Source: Burkholderia sp. GAS332
Lineage (GTDB): Bacteria > Pseudomonadota > Gammaproteobacteria > Burkholderiales > Burkholderiaceae
Direction: 5' to 3'
Assembly: GCA_900142905.1 (NCBI GenBank)
Contig: FSRV01000001.1
Coordinates: 310,001 to 374,000, forward strand
Length of the DNA: 64,000 bases
Part shown: positions 18,240 to 26,946 of the stretch, in pieces
Position numbering within the stretch: position 1 is the first letter of the stretch
Layout of the letters: every line of letters begins with the position of its first letter
The notes under the pieces: model-generated
Databases searched by the model: none
The model's input: only the letters and a program-made list of their open reading frames with translations
What the model was told of the DNA's origin: nothing
Program-made: the position numbers and the translations under genes

Positions 18240-19205
18240 ATGAGAGCCAGCCGCCTCCTTTCCATCCTGATGACCTTGCAGGCGCGTGGACGCGTGACCG
18301 CGCAGTCGCTCGCCGATGAATGCGCGGTCTCGCTACGCACCATCTATCGCGACGTCGACGCCTTGTGCGCCGCAGGGGTCCCGGTGCACAGCGAGCGTGG
18401 CTCGGAAGGCGGCTATCGCCTGCTCGACGGATACCGTACGCGTCTGAACGGCCTCTCGTCGCAGGAAGCGGAGGCGTTGTTCCTCGCCGGTTTGCCGGGA
18501 CCGGTGCAGGCACTCGGTCTCGGCGCCGTGATGGCCGGCGCGCAAACCAAGTTGCTCGCCGCGTTGCCGGCCGAATTGCGCTCGACCGCGGAGCGCATGC
18601 GCTCGCGTTTTCACCTCGACGCCCCGGCCTGGTTTTCCGACGCGGATCAGCCCGCGAATCTGCCGTTGATCGCCAGCGCGGTGTGGGAACAGCATCCGCT
18701 GCAGATTCGCTATCAGAGTTGGAAAGCCGAAAAGTTTCGCCGCATCGAACCACTCGGCATCGTGCTGAAAAGCGGGGCCTGGTATGTGATCGGGCGGGTC
18801 GGCACGGACATTCGCATCTATCGCATTTCGCGCATTCTTGAGTTGAGCCTGCTGGATGAGACGTTCGAGCGGCCACTCGCCTTCGATCTGGCGGCTTACT
18901 GGCAAGACAGCACGCAACGTCTGTCCGAAGAGATGCATGCGAACGAAGCGACCCTGCGGCTGTCGCCGTGGGGCATGCAGATGCTCGAAGTCTTTACCTC
19001 ACCGTTCGCACGCTCAGCCGCGAAAATCGGTGAGCCGGATCCGGTCGACGGCTGGCGCACGGTCACCCTGCCGGTCGGCTCGATGAGGCAGGCGTGCGCG
19101 GAGCTGCTGCGCTTTGGCACCGAGGCCGAGGTGCTGGCGCCGCCCGAATTGCGTGCGTGCATGGCGGAGGTTGCGGTGGCGCTGCATCGACGGTACACGC
19201 AATGA
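18240..19205 (+). CDS. YafY-type HTH/WYL-domain transcriptional regulator
   Basis: 321 residues. An N-terminal winged helix (MRASRLLSILMTLQARGRVTAQSLADECAVSLRTIYRDVD) is followed by a WYL effector domain with FRRIEPLGIVLKSGAWYVIGR and a C-terminal WCX extension. WYL proteins respond to small ligands or DNA-derived signals. ATG 18240 matches family starts. ATG 18222 is in frame but would overlap the putative operator. Divergent from the glutathione S-transferase gene. Confidence 0.88.
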   Translation: MRASRLLSILMTLQARGRVTAQSLADECAVSLRTIYRDVDALCAAGVPVHSERGSEGGYRLLDGYRTRLNGLSSQEAEALFLAGLPGPVQALGLGAVMAGAQTKLLAALPAELRSTAERMRSRFHLDAPAWFSDADQPANLPLIASAVWEQHPLQIRYQSWKAEKFRRIEPLGIVLKSGAWYVIGRVGTDIRIYRISRILELSLLDETFERPLAFDLAAYWQDSTQRLSEEMHANEATLRLSPWGMQMLEVFTSPFARSAAKIGEPDPVDGWRTVTLPVGSMRQACAELLRFGTEAEVLAPPELRACMAEVAVALHRRYTQ

Positions 19206-19262
19206 AGGCATCGCTTCGCCGTTTCAGTGAACGATATATATGTCGCTTGAGATGATCGACAT

Positions 19263-19279
19263 GTGACGTAACAGTGACG
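19263..19279. promoter_or_regulatory. Weak candidate PHO box upstream of the phosphoesterase gene
   Basis: GTGACGT and GTGACGC lie 11 bp apart, about 75-90 bp before the phosphoesterase start. On the minus strand this gives two GTCAC blocks with the 11-bp period of PhoB half-sites, but the match to CTGTCAT is partial. Confidence 0.25.
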
Positions 19280-19354
19280 CTTTTCATGGCACCGTCATAC
19301 ACGCTGCATACAGTTTGCCCGCGAATAAAACTCTAATCCCCAAGGGCAAAAACA

Positions 19355-20587
19355 ATGTCACAGCGCAGCGGGTTGCGTGCTTTCTTCATGGTCGTTTGCG
19401 CGGCCTTAGTTGGTCTTATCGTCGCCGCGTGCGGCTCATCGTCGTCCTCGTCGCTCACTCAGACCGGGCAGCAGCAGATCAAGCACGTCTTCGTCATCAC
19501 GCTCGAAAACGAAAACTACGCGACCACTTTCGGCGCGAACAGCAAGGCGCCGTACCTGTCGCAGACGCTGGCTTCACAAGGCGCGATGGTGCAGCAGTAC
19601 TACGGCACGGGGCACGTGAGCCTCGACAACTACATCTCGATGCTCAGCGGTCAGGCGCCGACGCCGGAAACGGACAACGACTGCATTACCTATCAGGACT
19701 ACAACCTCACGGGCACGACGCCGGACGGTCAGGCGATCGGCTCGGGTTGCGTGTATCCCGCCAGCATCAAGACGCTACCGGACCAGCTGACGGCGGCGGG
19801 CTTGACATGGAAGGGCTATGAAGGCGACATGGGCAACGACCCGACGCGCGAAGCCGCCACGTGCGGCCACCCGACGCTCAACACGACCGATCTGACCCAA
19901 TCGGCCGAAGCGCCGAGCGCAGCGGTACCGCTGGGCGATCAGTACGCGACGCGTCACAACCCGTTCATGTACTTTCACTCGATCATCGATTCGCCGAACT
20001 GTGGCCAGAACGTCGTGAACCTGAACAAACTCACGACCGATCTGCAGTCGATCTCAACCACCGCCAACTTCAACCTCATTACGCCGAACCTGTGCGACGA
20101 CGGTCACGATTCGCCGTGTGTGAATGGCCAACCGGGCGGACTGGTCAGCGCGAATACGTTCCTGCAGAAGTGGGTGCCGATTATCACCGCCTCGCCGGCG
20201 TTCCAGCAGGACGGTCTGTTGATCATCAACTTCGACGAAAGCAGTTACGCCACCGTGACGCAGTCCGCGTCAGGCGAGAATCTGATATTCGCCGGCGCGA
20301 CCTGCTGCAGCCAGCAGCCGGGTCCGAATCTGGCGGCGTTCCCGCAGACTTCTTCGCTGGCGTACAAGGGTTTGACGATCAACCTGACCAAGCAGAGCTT
20401 CGGTGGCGACCAGACGGGTGCCGTCATGATCTCGAAGTTCATCAAGCCGGGCACGGTGTCGACGGTGCAGTACAACCACTACTCGATGCTCAAGAGCATT
20501 GAAGACATCTTCCAGCTGGGTCATCTGGGCTATGCAGGGCAGGCCGGTCTGGTCGGGTTCGGCAACGACATTTTCACGAACCTGTAA
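19355..20587 (+). CDS. Exported phosphoesterase (AcpA/phospholipase C-like) lipoprotein
   Basis: 410 residues. The signal ends in the lipobox VAAC followed by a serine tract. The fold is that of the alkaline-phosphatase-like phosphoesterase family: an early HVFVITLENENYATTFG metal-site segment, then DNYISMLSG, and a C-terminal LIINFDESS plus YNHYSMLKSIEDIF, as in AcpA-type acid phosphatases. It probably releases phosphate from extracellular esters; the substrate is unknown. The di-heme peroxidase gene begins 8 bp downstream, suggesting one transcript. Confidence 0.85.
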   Translation: MSQRSGLRAFFMVVCAALVGLIVAACGSSSSSSLTQTGQQQIKHVFVITLENENYATTFGANSKAPYLSQTLASQGAMVQQYYGTGHVSLDNYISMLSGQAPTPETDNDCITYQDYNLTGTTPDGQAIGSGCVYPASIKTLPDQLTAAGLTWKGYEGDMGNDPTREAATCGHPTLNTTDLTQSAEAPSAAVPLGDQYATRHNPFMYFHSIIDSPNCGQNVVNLNKLTTDLQSISTTANFNLITPNLCDDGHDSPCVNGQPGGLVSANTFLQKWVPIITASPAFQQDGLLIINFDESSYATVTQSASGENLIFAGATCCSQQPGPNLAAFPQTSSLAYKGLTINLTKQSFGGDQTGAVMISKFIKPGTVSTVQYNHYSMLKSIEDIFQLGHLGYAGQAGLVGFGNDIFTNL

Positions 20588-20595
20588 GCGACTCG

Positions 20596-21864
20596 ATGCT
20601 GTTTTCTGCAACCCGATTCACCGTGAGCACCGCCACCCGATTGGCGGCGCTCGCCGCGCTGGCCAGCGCCGTATGGCTGCCATTCCCGGTAGGTGCAGCG
20701 GCGGCGCCGGCCGACGCGAAACCCGTCTACAGCGATGCCGCAGCACTCGGCAAACTGATGTTCTTCGATGCGTCGTTGTCGGCCTCAGGCAAGATGTCGT
20801 GCGCGAGCTGTCATAGCCCGTCGCACGCGTACGGGCCGCCCAATGGTCTGGCTGCGCAGTTGGGTGGTCCGGACATGCGCTCGCAAGGCACGCGCGCCGT
20901 GCCAAGCCTGCGCTACGTGTTGAACCGCACGCCGGTCTGGACTCACGCTCAGGCTGCGAGTCTCTCGGAACGAATCGAGGATAGCGACAACGCGCCGGTC
21001 GGCGGCTTCGGCTGGGACGGGCGCTTCAACCGTCTGCACGATCAGGCGAGTTTCCCGCTGTTCAATCCGGACGAGATGGCCAACAAGGACCCGGCGACCG
21101 TGCTCGCGAAACTGCAGCAGGCACCGTATGCCGCGCGCTTCAAGGAAGTGTTCGGTCAAAACATCTTCGCCGACCCCACCAAGGCGTTCGCGCAGGCGAT
21201 GTACGCCATCGAGCGCTTCGAACTCGAAGACCCGAGCTTTCATCCGTACACCAGCAAGTTCGATTACTACCTCGATGGAAAATTGCAACTAACGGCACAG
21301 GAGTTGAGAGGCAAAAAGCTGTTCGACGATCCGGCGGGCGGCAATTGCGCCTCCTGCCACATCGATCAATCGGGTGTCGACGGCTCTCATCCGCTTTTCA
21401 CCGACTTCAACTTCCAGGCACTCGGTGTGCCGCGCAATCCTGAGCTGCGTGCGAACGCGGACCCGAAGTACTTCGATATGGGCTTGTGCGGTCCGCTGCG
21501 CACCGATCAGTCAAGCGACAAAAGCAACTGCGGACTCTTCAAGTCGGTGTCGCTGCGTAACACGGCAACGCGGCAGGTGTTTTTCCACAATGGCCGCTTC
21601 CATACGCTGAAGGACGCGCTGCGCTTCTACGTCCAACGCGATACGAATCCGGGCAAGTGGTATCCGAAAGACGCCCACGGCAAGGTCGACAAGTTCAACG
21701 ACTTGCCGGTCGCGCTGCGCGTGAACGTCGATACCACCGACGAGCCGCTCACGCGCAAAGCCGGCGAGCGCCCCGTGTGGTCAGAGCGGGATATCGACGA
21801 CGTCGCCGCTTTCCTCGCCACGCTGAACGACGATTACGTGCTGAAGCCGAAGCAGTCGAAGTAG
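20596..21864 (+). CDS. Di-heme cytochrome c peroxidase / MauG-family protein
   Basis: 422 residues with signal peptide AALAALASAVWLPFPVGAAAA. Two CxxCH c-type heme sites, CASCHSPSHAYG and CASCHIDQSG, are spaced as in the CCP_MauG family. The C-terminal segment FFHNGRFHTLKDALRFYVQRDTNP is also typical. Expected to act in the periplasm, reducing peroxide or modifying a partner. It begins 8 bp after the phosphoesterase gene, an unusual partnership. Confidence 0.9.
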   Translation: MLFSATRFTVSTATRLAALAALASAVWLPFPVGAAAAPADAKPVYSDAAALGKLMFFDASLSASGKMSCASCHSPSHAYGPPNGLAAQLGGPDMRSQGTRAVPSLRYVLNRTPVWTHAQAASLSERIEDSDNAPVGGFGWDGRFNRLHDQASFPLFNPDEMANKDPATVLAKLQQAPYAARFKEVFGQNIFADPTKAFAQAMYAIERFELEDPSFHPYTSKFDYYLDGKLQLTAQELRGKKLFDDPAGGNCASCHIDQSGVDGSHPLFTDFNFQALGVPRNPELRANADPKYFDMGLCGPLRTDQSSDKSNCGLFKSVSLRNTATRQVFFHNGRFHTLKDALRFYVQRDTNPGKWYPKDAHGKVDKFNDLPVALRVNVDTTDEPLTRKAGERPVWSERDIDDVAAFLATLNDDYVLKPKQSK

Positions 21865-21940
21865 CGGGCGCAGATGCACCAGCCAGCCGCCTTTCCTAAG
21901 ACGAAATTTGGCCGTTTGGTGCCTCTTTTGGGGGCAGAGC

Positions 21941-21946
21941 TATAAT
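21941..21946 (+). promoter_or_regulatory. Perfect TATAAT -10 box before the lytic transglycosylase gene
   Basis: TATAAT lies 33 bp before ATG 21979. A TTGGTG-like -35 is 19 bp upstream, slightly long. It fits a sigma-70 promoter separating this gene from the peroxidase gene. Confidence 0.55.
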
Positions 21947-21978
21947 GGTCGGATCCTCTTTCTTTCCCGTCCACCGTT

Positions 21979-22620
21979 ATGAGCCGGTTACTTTGCCTGA
22001 TCGTGCTTTCGCTCGGCCTGATGCAAACCGCAACGGCCGACGAAACCAATGACCGCATGTCCGCGTATCTGACGCAGAAATTCGGTTTGGCAAAGGAAAA
22101 AGCTCAAAAGATTTCCGACGCGGTGCAGTCCGCCGCTTCGAAATATTCACTGCCGCCGGCACTGCTGCTGGCGATCATCTCGATCGAATCCCGCTTTAAG
22201 GAAAAGGCCAAGGGCGCCAACGGCGCGACCGGGCTGATGCAGGTGGTGCCGGGCGCCCATCGCGGGCTGCTGAGGAACGTCAAGGACCTCACTGAGCCGA
22301 CCACCAACATCGACGTGGGCTCGGCAATCCTGTACGGCTACATGCGCTCGGCGAACGGCGACATGAACGCGGCGCTCAAGAGTTACGGCGGATCGCAATC
22401 CTACGCGAAGAAGGTGAGCTTGCGCGTCGAAGATTTCACCGACGTCGCCGGACCGCAAGACGTCTCGTCCCGTCCAGACGCACAAACCAAAATGTGCGAG
22501 GCCGACCGTTGCGCGGCGCCGGACAACTGGGCCGACGCTTTCGCGATACCGGCCGGCAACGCCGCCGGCGTGAGCGGCGCGGCGGCGCTGCAAAGCACGT
22601 CGCCCGCAACGCCGCACTGA
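21979..22620 (+). CDS. Lytic transglycosylase, SLT domain
   Basis: 213 residues. Signal peptide LLCLIVLSLGLMQTATA, then a compact SLT goose-type lysozyme domain: IISIESRF with the catalytic glutamate, GATGLMQVVPG, and MRSANGDMNAALKSYGGS. It would cleave peptidoglycan glycan strands in the periplasm. The last 60 residues are Cys-containing and Ala-rich, without a recognisable binding module. It has its own likely promoter at 21941. Confidence 0.9.
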   Translation: MSRLLCLIVLSLGLMQTATADETNDRMSAYLTQKFGLAKEKAQKISDAVQSAASKYSLPPALLLAIISIESRFKEKAKGANGATGLMQVVPGAHRGLLRNVKDLTEPTTNIDVGSAILYGYMRSANGDMNAALKSYGGSQSYAKKVSLRVEDFTDVAGPQDVSSRPDAQTKMCEADRCAAPDNWADAFAIPAGNAAGVSGAAALQSTSPATPH

Positions 22621-22797
22621 GCGGCAACACCCTCTTATTTTCCCCTTTGTCGTGCTCCCGCGCTGAAGCCGCGGACATGAGCCGTCACGTCGTGTAAGGC
22701 GGGGCGGGGGGCGCGCTGCGCGCTTTTTACGCACACCTGGCAACCGCTCTACAATGCATTCCCATTCGAGCTCACGCCGCGCCTCTTCCGATCGACC

Positions 22798-23487
22798 ATG
22801 TTTACCTCGTTTTCCAAAGCCACTGCCGTCTCGCTTCTCGGCCTGCTAACACTCGCCGCTTGCAGCAGCACCCCGCAGCCGAAATTCCAGCAGGAATTGT
22901 TTGAAACGGGCGCGAGCCCTTACGCCCGAAATTTCAACTCGAGCACCACGGATACCTGCGAGGCGGCGCGCCGCGCCCTGCTGAGTCAGGGTTATCTGAC
23001 GACGATGACGCGCACCGATACCGTCGATGGAACGAAAAATTTCCAGCCGACCGGCGATACGCACATCGTCGTCGAGTTTCATGTGGTGTGTACGCCGGGG
23101 GAGGAGGCGAGCGATACGAGCATCGTTTATGTCAATGCCGTACAGAACGGCTTTGCGCTGAAGAAAAGCGATACTTCGGCGAGCGTCGGGCTGAGCGTGC
23201 TGGGTTCGCTGTCGCTGCCGATACGCTCGAACAGCGATGCGATGGTCAAGATTTCGAGTGAGACCATTCCGTCGGGCAAGTTCTACGATCGCTTCTTCGG
23301 CCTCGTCGATCACTATCTGCAAACAGTGGTGCGCACACAGCCGGTTGCAAACAGCCGTGTCGAGACGCGCATGTTGCCGGTGCCTGTCGAAGCAACCATT
23401 CCCGTGCTGCTTCCCGAGATGCCCGATGCAATCGACAAGGCGGCTTCGGCGCAACCGGCAAGCGGAGCCAGCAGCGTGGTGCCTTGA
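22798..23487 (+). CDS. DUF2242-family lipoprotein
   Basis: 229 residues. The signal peptide ends with lipobox LAAC. The mature N-terminal half has conserved elements FNSSTTDTCEAARRALLSQGYL and an IVVEFHVVC strand. The C-terminus is Ala/Pro-rich. Function unknown; probably anchored to the envelope. A TACAAT box at 22750-22755 may be its -10 element. The next 577 bases carry no clear gene. Confidence 0.82.
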   Translation: MFTSFSKATAVSLLGLLTLAACSSTPQPKFQQELFETGASPYARNFNSSTTDTCEAARRALLSQGYLTTMTRTDTVDGTKNFQPTGDTHIVVEFHVVCTPGEEASDTSIVYVNAVQNGFALKKSDTSASVGLSVLGSLSLPIRSNSDAMVKISSETIPSGKFYDRFFGLVDHYLQTVVRTQPVANSRVETRMLPVPVEATIPVLLPEMPDAIDKAASAQPASGASSVVP

Positions 23488-23627
23488 TGCATCGACCGAT
23501 GTTTGTCGGGTTAGGGCTGATCAAGGCCTGATCAGCCTTCGATCTCATCACGGTGCGGCACTTATCCTATGTCTTTTACTTCATTCGTATACATATGTAG
23601 TAATAGTTAACAAGGGTTAACCCCTTC

Positions 23628-23636
23628 TGTGGATAA
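23628..23636 (-). promoter_or_regulatory. Perfect DnaA box (TTATCCACA)
   Basis: TGTGGATAA on the plus strand, 9 of 9 to the consensus DnaA box on the minus strand. Confidence 0.7.
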
Positions 23637-23811
23637 CTCCTAATTGTCCTGTCACATCAATGTCATGCGAAATCCATAACCCTGCGGAACACATCTGTAG
23701 AAAAACTACAAAGCTGGGATAACTTTGACAGGGCAAGCCTCGCGCCCCGTCTTATCAAGATTCCGCACACAGGCTGTCCGATGCGCTATCCCGAAGTTAT
23801 TCATAGGCAAT

Positions 23812-23820
23812 TGTGGATAA
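23812..23820 (-). promoter_or_regulatory. Perfect DnaA box (TTATCCACA)
   Basis: Second perfect 9-mer in the same orientation, 184 bp from the first. The inverted near-match TTATTCATA is 6 bp to its left. Confidence 0.7.
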
Positions 23821-24064
23821 CTTGCGGATCCAGCCGTATGACGCCTGGCGGCGGCTCCGTCTTTTTCGTCGATGCCATCCGCTCGCCACCGTACAGACCG
23901 CGACCGTCCCGGCGCGCACATTGAAGGTGGAAGGTACGAAGATTGCGTCTATGTTTTTGCAAGCGCAACTGTTGCTATTTAGTCAAAACCATTTCAGCAA
24001 CGGCCTATCCAGGCATAGAGTTAAAGTGTTTTCTGAGGTTATTGGTGCAGTGCGGGGGTGTGCG

Positions 24065-24271
24065 ATGAAACGCAGAACAGCACGACAGCTAGTCCGTCTT
24101 CTCTCGGATATCAGACATGCCAGCCACTGCACGACGCTGCGGGCGGCGGCCACTAACCGGGCCATATCCCTTGCCTCCTCGGAGCATGATGACGATCGCA
24201 CCGCGAGCGACGAAAGCAACGAGGCCGCACGCGAGTCGAATCACGACAAGCCTGCCCGGAGCGGATCATGA
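24065..24271 (+). CDS. Small hypothetical protein (68 aa), possibly coupled to the next gene
   Basis: Starts at ATG 24065 after a GGGGG tract at about -8. The product is basic at the start (MKRRTARQLVRLLSDIRH) and hydrophilic, Ser/Asp/Glu-rich at the end (SEHDDDRTASDESNEAARES). Its TGA overlaps the ATG of the downstream gene as ATGA. No family was recognised. The overlap is the main evidence that it is translated. Confidence 0.4.
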   Translation: MKRRTARQLVRLLSDIRHASHCTTLRAAATNRAISLASSEHDDDRTASDESNEAARESNHDKPARSGS

Positions 24272-24519
24272 GATCGGCAAGCGAACAATCGCTGCGTTTT
24301 CTGGTCGAGAAATGGCTGGCGCCAGGGCCTTCGGTCCCGATTCACGTGACCGAGTTCAGCCGCACCCGCCTTGGCGGCAGGCGTTATGTGCGCGTGGAGA
24401 CGTCTCCAGAAGCCGGATCGCGCGGTCTCTTTTTCTTTCGTCACGACGATGGCTGCTGGTGTGTGTTTCCACCCACCGCTGATACACCCAAAATGTTCCC
24501 GCAGCCGCGCGCTGCCTAG
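24268..24519 (+). CDS. Small conserved hypothetical protein (83 aa)
   Basis: Compact cytoplasmic protein with no signal or membrane segment. The pattern SLRFLVEKWLAPGPSVPIHVTEFSR, then GRRYVRVETSPEAG and LFFFRHDDGCWCVFPP, looks like a small beta-rich domain. I recall similar short proteins as recurrent in Burkholderia genomes, without known function. It follows the 68-residue frame with an ATGA overlap. The proline-rich tail ends at TAG 24519. Confidence 0.65.
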   Translation: MRSASEQSLRFLVEKWLAPGPSVPIHVTEFSRTRLGGRRYVRVETSPEAGSRGLFFFRHDDGCWCVFPPTADTPKMFPQPRAA

Positions 24520-24553
24520 CAGAGGCGGCCACGCGGGAGACTGGTTGGAGTTC

Positions 24554-25489
24554 TCACGCTTCGTGAGGCAGGCTGTCACGTTCGCTTTCGCGTCGCCGGG
24601 CGGGCATCACCTGGCACACGATCAAGCCGGTGAGCATCAGCGCGCATCCAAATAGCGCGCGACCCGACAGCGTTTCGCCGAGCACCAGCCATCCGGCAAG
24701 CGCGGCGAAAACGCCTTCCATACTGAAGATCACTGCGGCATGCGACGGTGCCGCATGCCTTTGCGCCACGACCTGAATCGTATAGGCGATACCCACCGAC
24801 AGCGCACCGCCGTACAGAATCGTCGGCGCGGCGCGTTCGATCACCGCCAGACTGAACGGCTCGATCACGAGGCCGATGACCAGACAGACGAGCCCGCAAG
24901 TCATGAACTGCACGAGTGCCAACATGAGTGTGTCGTGTCGCTGCGCGAAGCGGCCCACCAGCATCATCTGCACGGAAATCACCAACGCGCCGGCAAGCTG
25001 ATACCAGTCGCCGTACAGGATCGAGAAGTGCTCGTTGACGCTCAGAAAGTACATGCCGAGCGCAGCGAGCGTCGCGCCGAGCCACGTGCCGAATCCCGTT
25101 GGATGACGAAACAGCACGCCCAGCAGCGGCACGATCACCACATACAACGAACTGATGAAGCCGGCGTTGGCGACCTTGGTGTATTGCAGGCCGATCTGCT
25201 GCAACGAAATCGACGCGGACAGCACGATGCCGAGCAGCACACCGGCACCGAGCAGCTCGCGTGCGCCGCCGGGTTCGCGCTTCGACAATTCCGCCAGCGC
25301 GGCGCGCCGCACGCAGACGATCATCGTCAGCACGACCAACGCGCCGAGCAGGAAACGCAGTCCGGTAAACAGAAACGGTCCGATCGTGTCGAGACTGAGG
25401 CGTTGCGCGACGAACGCGGAGCCCCAGATCATTGCCGCGATCAGCATGAGCAGGTTGGCGCGCAGGTGTTGGCGTGTGTCGGGTTTCAA
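24554..25489 (-). CDS. EamA/DMT-family permease
   Basis: About 311 residues with ten hydrophobic segments forming two EamA repeats. The first opens NLLMLIAAMIWGSAFVAQRLSLDTIGPFLFTGLRFLLGA; the second ends LAGWLVLGETLSGRALFGCALMLTG. Probably exports metabolites or amino acids; the substrate cannot be told. No ATG fits the family N-terminus: TTG 25489 gives MKPDTRQHLRANLL, and ATG 25447 would cut into the first helix. The longer in-frame reading to 25681 overlaps the kinase gene and is basic and low-complexity. Confidence 0.82.
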   Translation of the reverse strand: MKPDTRQHLRANLLMLIAAMIWGSAFVAQRLSLDTIGPFLFTGLRFLLGALVVLTMIVCVRRAALAELSKREPGGARELLGAGVLLGIVLSASISLQQIGLQYTKVANAGFISSLYVVIVPLLGVLFRHPTGFGTWLGATLAALGMYFLSVNEHFSILYGDWYQLAGALVISVQMMLVGRFAQRHDTLMLALVQFMTCGLVCLVIGLVIEPFSLAVIERAAPTILYGGALSVGIAYTIQVVAQRHAAPSHAAVIFSMEGVFAALAGWLVLGETLSGRALFGCALMLTGLIVCQVMPARRRESERDSLPHEA

Positions 25490-25533
25490 AGGCTGTTTTT
25501 CGAATTCGGTTGTTGTAACAAGACGCTCGCGGC

Positions 25534-26946
25534 TTAACCGCGATGTACGGCGTCTCGCGGCACGGACTCCTTTGCCGGCACCGGCAATGGTAACGCGGGC
25601 AAGGTCATTACAAAACGCGCGCCACCCGATGCCGCTTCTTCCAACCGCACGTCGCCGCCATGAACCAGCGCGACGCGCCACACGATCGCGAGGCCAAGGC
25701 CGAAGCCGCCCGTGTGCCGGTCACGGCTGGCATCGAGCCGGTAAAACGGTTCGAATACGCGACCGCGTTCGGCAAGCGGAATACCGGGGCCGTCGTCCTC
25801 GACAATCAGCACGAGCGCGCCTGCCGCGCCGACGGCCGCGCTCAGCGAAATCGCCTGCTGTGCGTAGCGGGTACTGTTGCGCAGCAGATTCAGCAGCGCA
25901 CGCGCGACCAGTTTGGGATCGCAGACATGATACGTGGGAGGTTGGACAATCGGCATACGAGAAACCGGAGCGCGGGCGGCGGCCGTGCCCGCAGCGCCAA
26001 CCGCAGCGGACATGCCCGCCGTGCTGACCGAAAGGGTCAGCGAGCGATCGGCGACATCATTGGACATGCTCGCGGCCACGCTATCGACCAACTCATCCAC
26101 CGACACCTGCATCGGCACCAGATGCCCGTCGCCTTGTTCCAGGCGGCTCAAGGTCAGCAGTTCGGTGACGAGCTCGTCGAGTTCGCGCACGTCTTTGCGC
26201 AGCGCCATGTGCCGTTCGCGCTGCCGCTCGGGTGACTCCTGCGACTGCAACAGCGCAAGTCCGAATTCGAGCCGCGCGAGCGGCGTCTTCAGTTCGTGGG
26301 AGATGCCGTGCATCATCTCGCGCTGATGCAGGATCGACGCTTCGATCTGCCGCGCCATTTCGTTGAATTGCTGCGATAACTCGTAGATGTTCGACTTCTT
26401 CGACAACTGCGCGCGGGTCGACAGATTGCCGGAGCCGAACGCACGCGCCGCGGCTTCGAGCTTGCGCAACTCGCGCCAGTGATAGTGCACCCACACGACC
26501 ACCGAAAGCAGCGTGGCAAGCCCGAGCAACACATACGCGAGTGTCTGAATCTCGACGGTGGTCGACTCGCTGCGACGCGCACTGACAACGATGCCATCCG
26601 GCAGAGGCAGGTAGTAATTCGTGGTGTCCACATCCAACACCAGCTTGCCATCGCGCAACTCGTGCCATTGGCGCTTGCCGACCAGTGGCTCGACCTCGTC
26701 GGTCGTCATCAACCTGAAGCCGTCGCTGCCGTGCTTGTTCAAATCCGCGAGCGCCGCGGCGCGTTCCGGGCCCGCGTGTCGTTGCAGGTAATCCTCGAGT
26801 ACGAATGCATACGTACGGTCCGCGCCGCGCTCGGTTTGTGTGACGCGCTCATGGAACAGTTGCGAGAATGAGGTGTTGACGAATGTAATGGCGAGGCCGC
26901 CACCGATGACAACGATCAGGTACAGCCGGAATAGCGAGCGGAGCAT
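25534..26946 (-). CDS. Membrane sensor histidine kinase (RstB/EnvZ-like)
   Basis: 470 residues. Transmembrane helices lie at about 6-25 and 135-155, around a periplasmic sensor region. Then come HAMP, the H-box MHGISHELKTPLARLEFGL, the N-box LLNLLRNSTRYAQQ, and G-boxes DDGPGIPL and GGFGLGLAI. An Ala/Pro-rich insert (about residues 310-345, AAVGAAGTAAARAPVSRM) interrupts the ATPase domain before the N-box. The ATG directly abuts the TAA of the response regulator. Its signal is unknown; the divergent MipA/OmpV porin is a likely target. Confidence 0.92.
   Translation of the reverse strand: MLRSLFRLYLIVVIGGGLAITFVNTSFSQLFHERVTQTERGADRTYAFVLEDYLQRHAGPERAAALADLNKHGSDGFRLMTTDEVEPLVGKRQWHELRDGKLVLDVDTTNYYLPLPDGIVVSARRSESTTVEIQTLAYVLLGLATLLSVVVWVHYHWRELRKLEAAARAFGSGNLSTRAQLSKKSNIYELSQQFNEMARQIEASILHQREMMHGISHELKTPLARLEFGLALLQSQESPERQRERHMALRKDVRELDELVTELLTLSRLEQGDGHLVPMQVSVDELVDSVAASMSNDVADRSLTLSVSTAGMSAAVGAAGTAAARAPVSRMPIVQPPTYHVCDPKLVARALLNLLRNSTRYAQQAISLSAAVGAAGALVLIVEDDGPGIPLAERGRVFEPFYRLDASRDRHTGGFGLGLAIVWRVALVHGGDVRLEEAASGGARFVMTLPALPLPVPAKESVPRDAVHRG

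Larger units (their letters stand above)
23488..24064. other. 577-bp AT-richer intergenic region with DnaA-box cluster
   Basis: No convincing gene. The region is noticeably richer in A and T than its neighbours. It holds two perfect DnaA boxes (23628-23636 and 23812-23820), the 7-of-9 match TTATTCATA at 23797-23805, a weaker TTATCC at 23562, and a GTTAAC...GTTAAC pair near 23607-23622. No partition or replication-initiator gene lies nearby, so a second origin is unlikely. DnaA titration or DnaA-controlled expression is possible. Confidence 0.55.

Noticed and set aside
23488..24064. Second replication origin
   Set aside because: DnaA boxes are present, but there is no initiator or partition gene, no AT-rich 13-mer series and no origin-type gene order.
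25490..25681. N-terminal extension of the EamA permease
   Set aside because: Basic low-complexity sequence overlapping the kinase gene; family proteins begin just before the first membrane helix.
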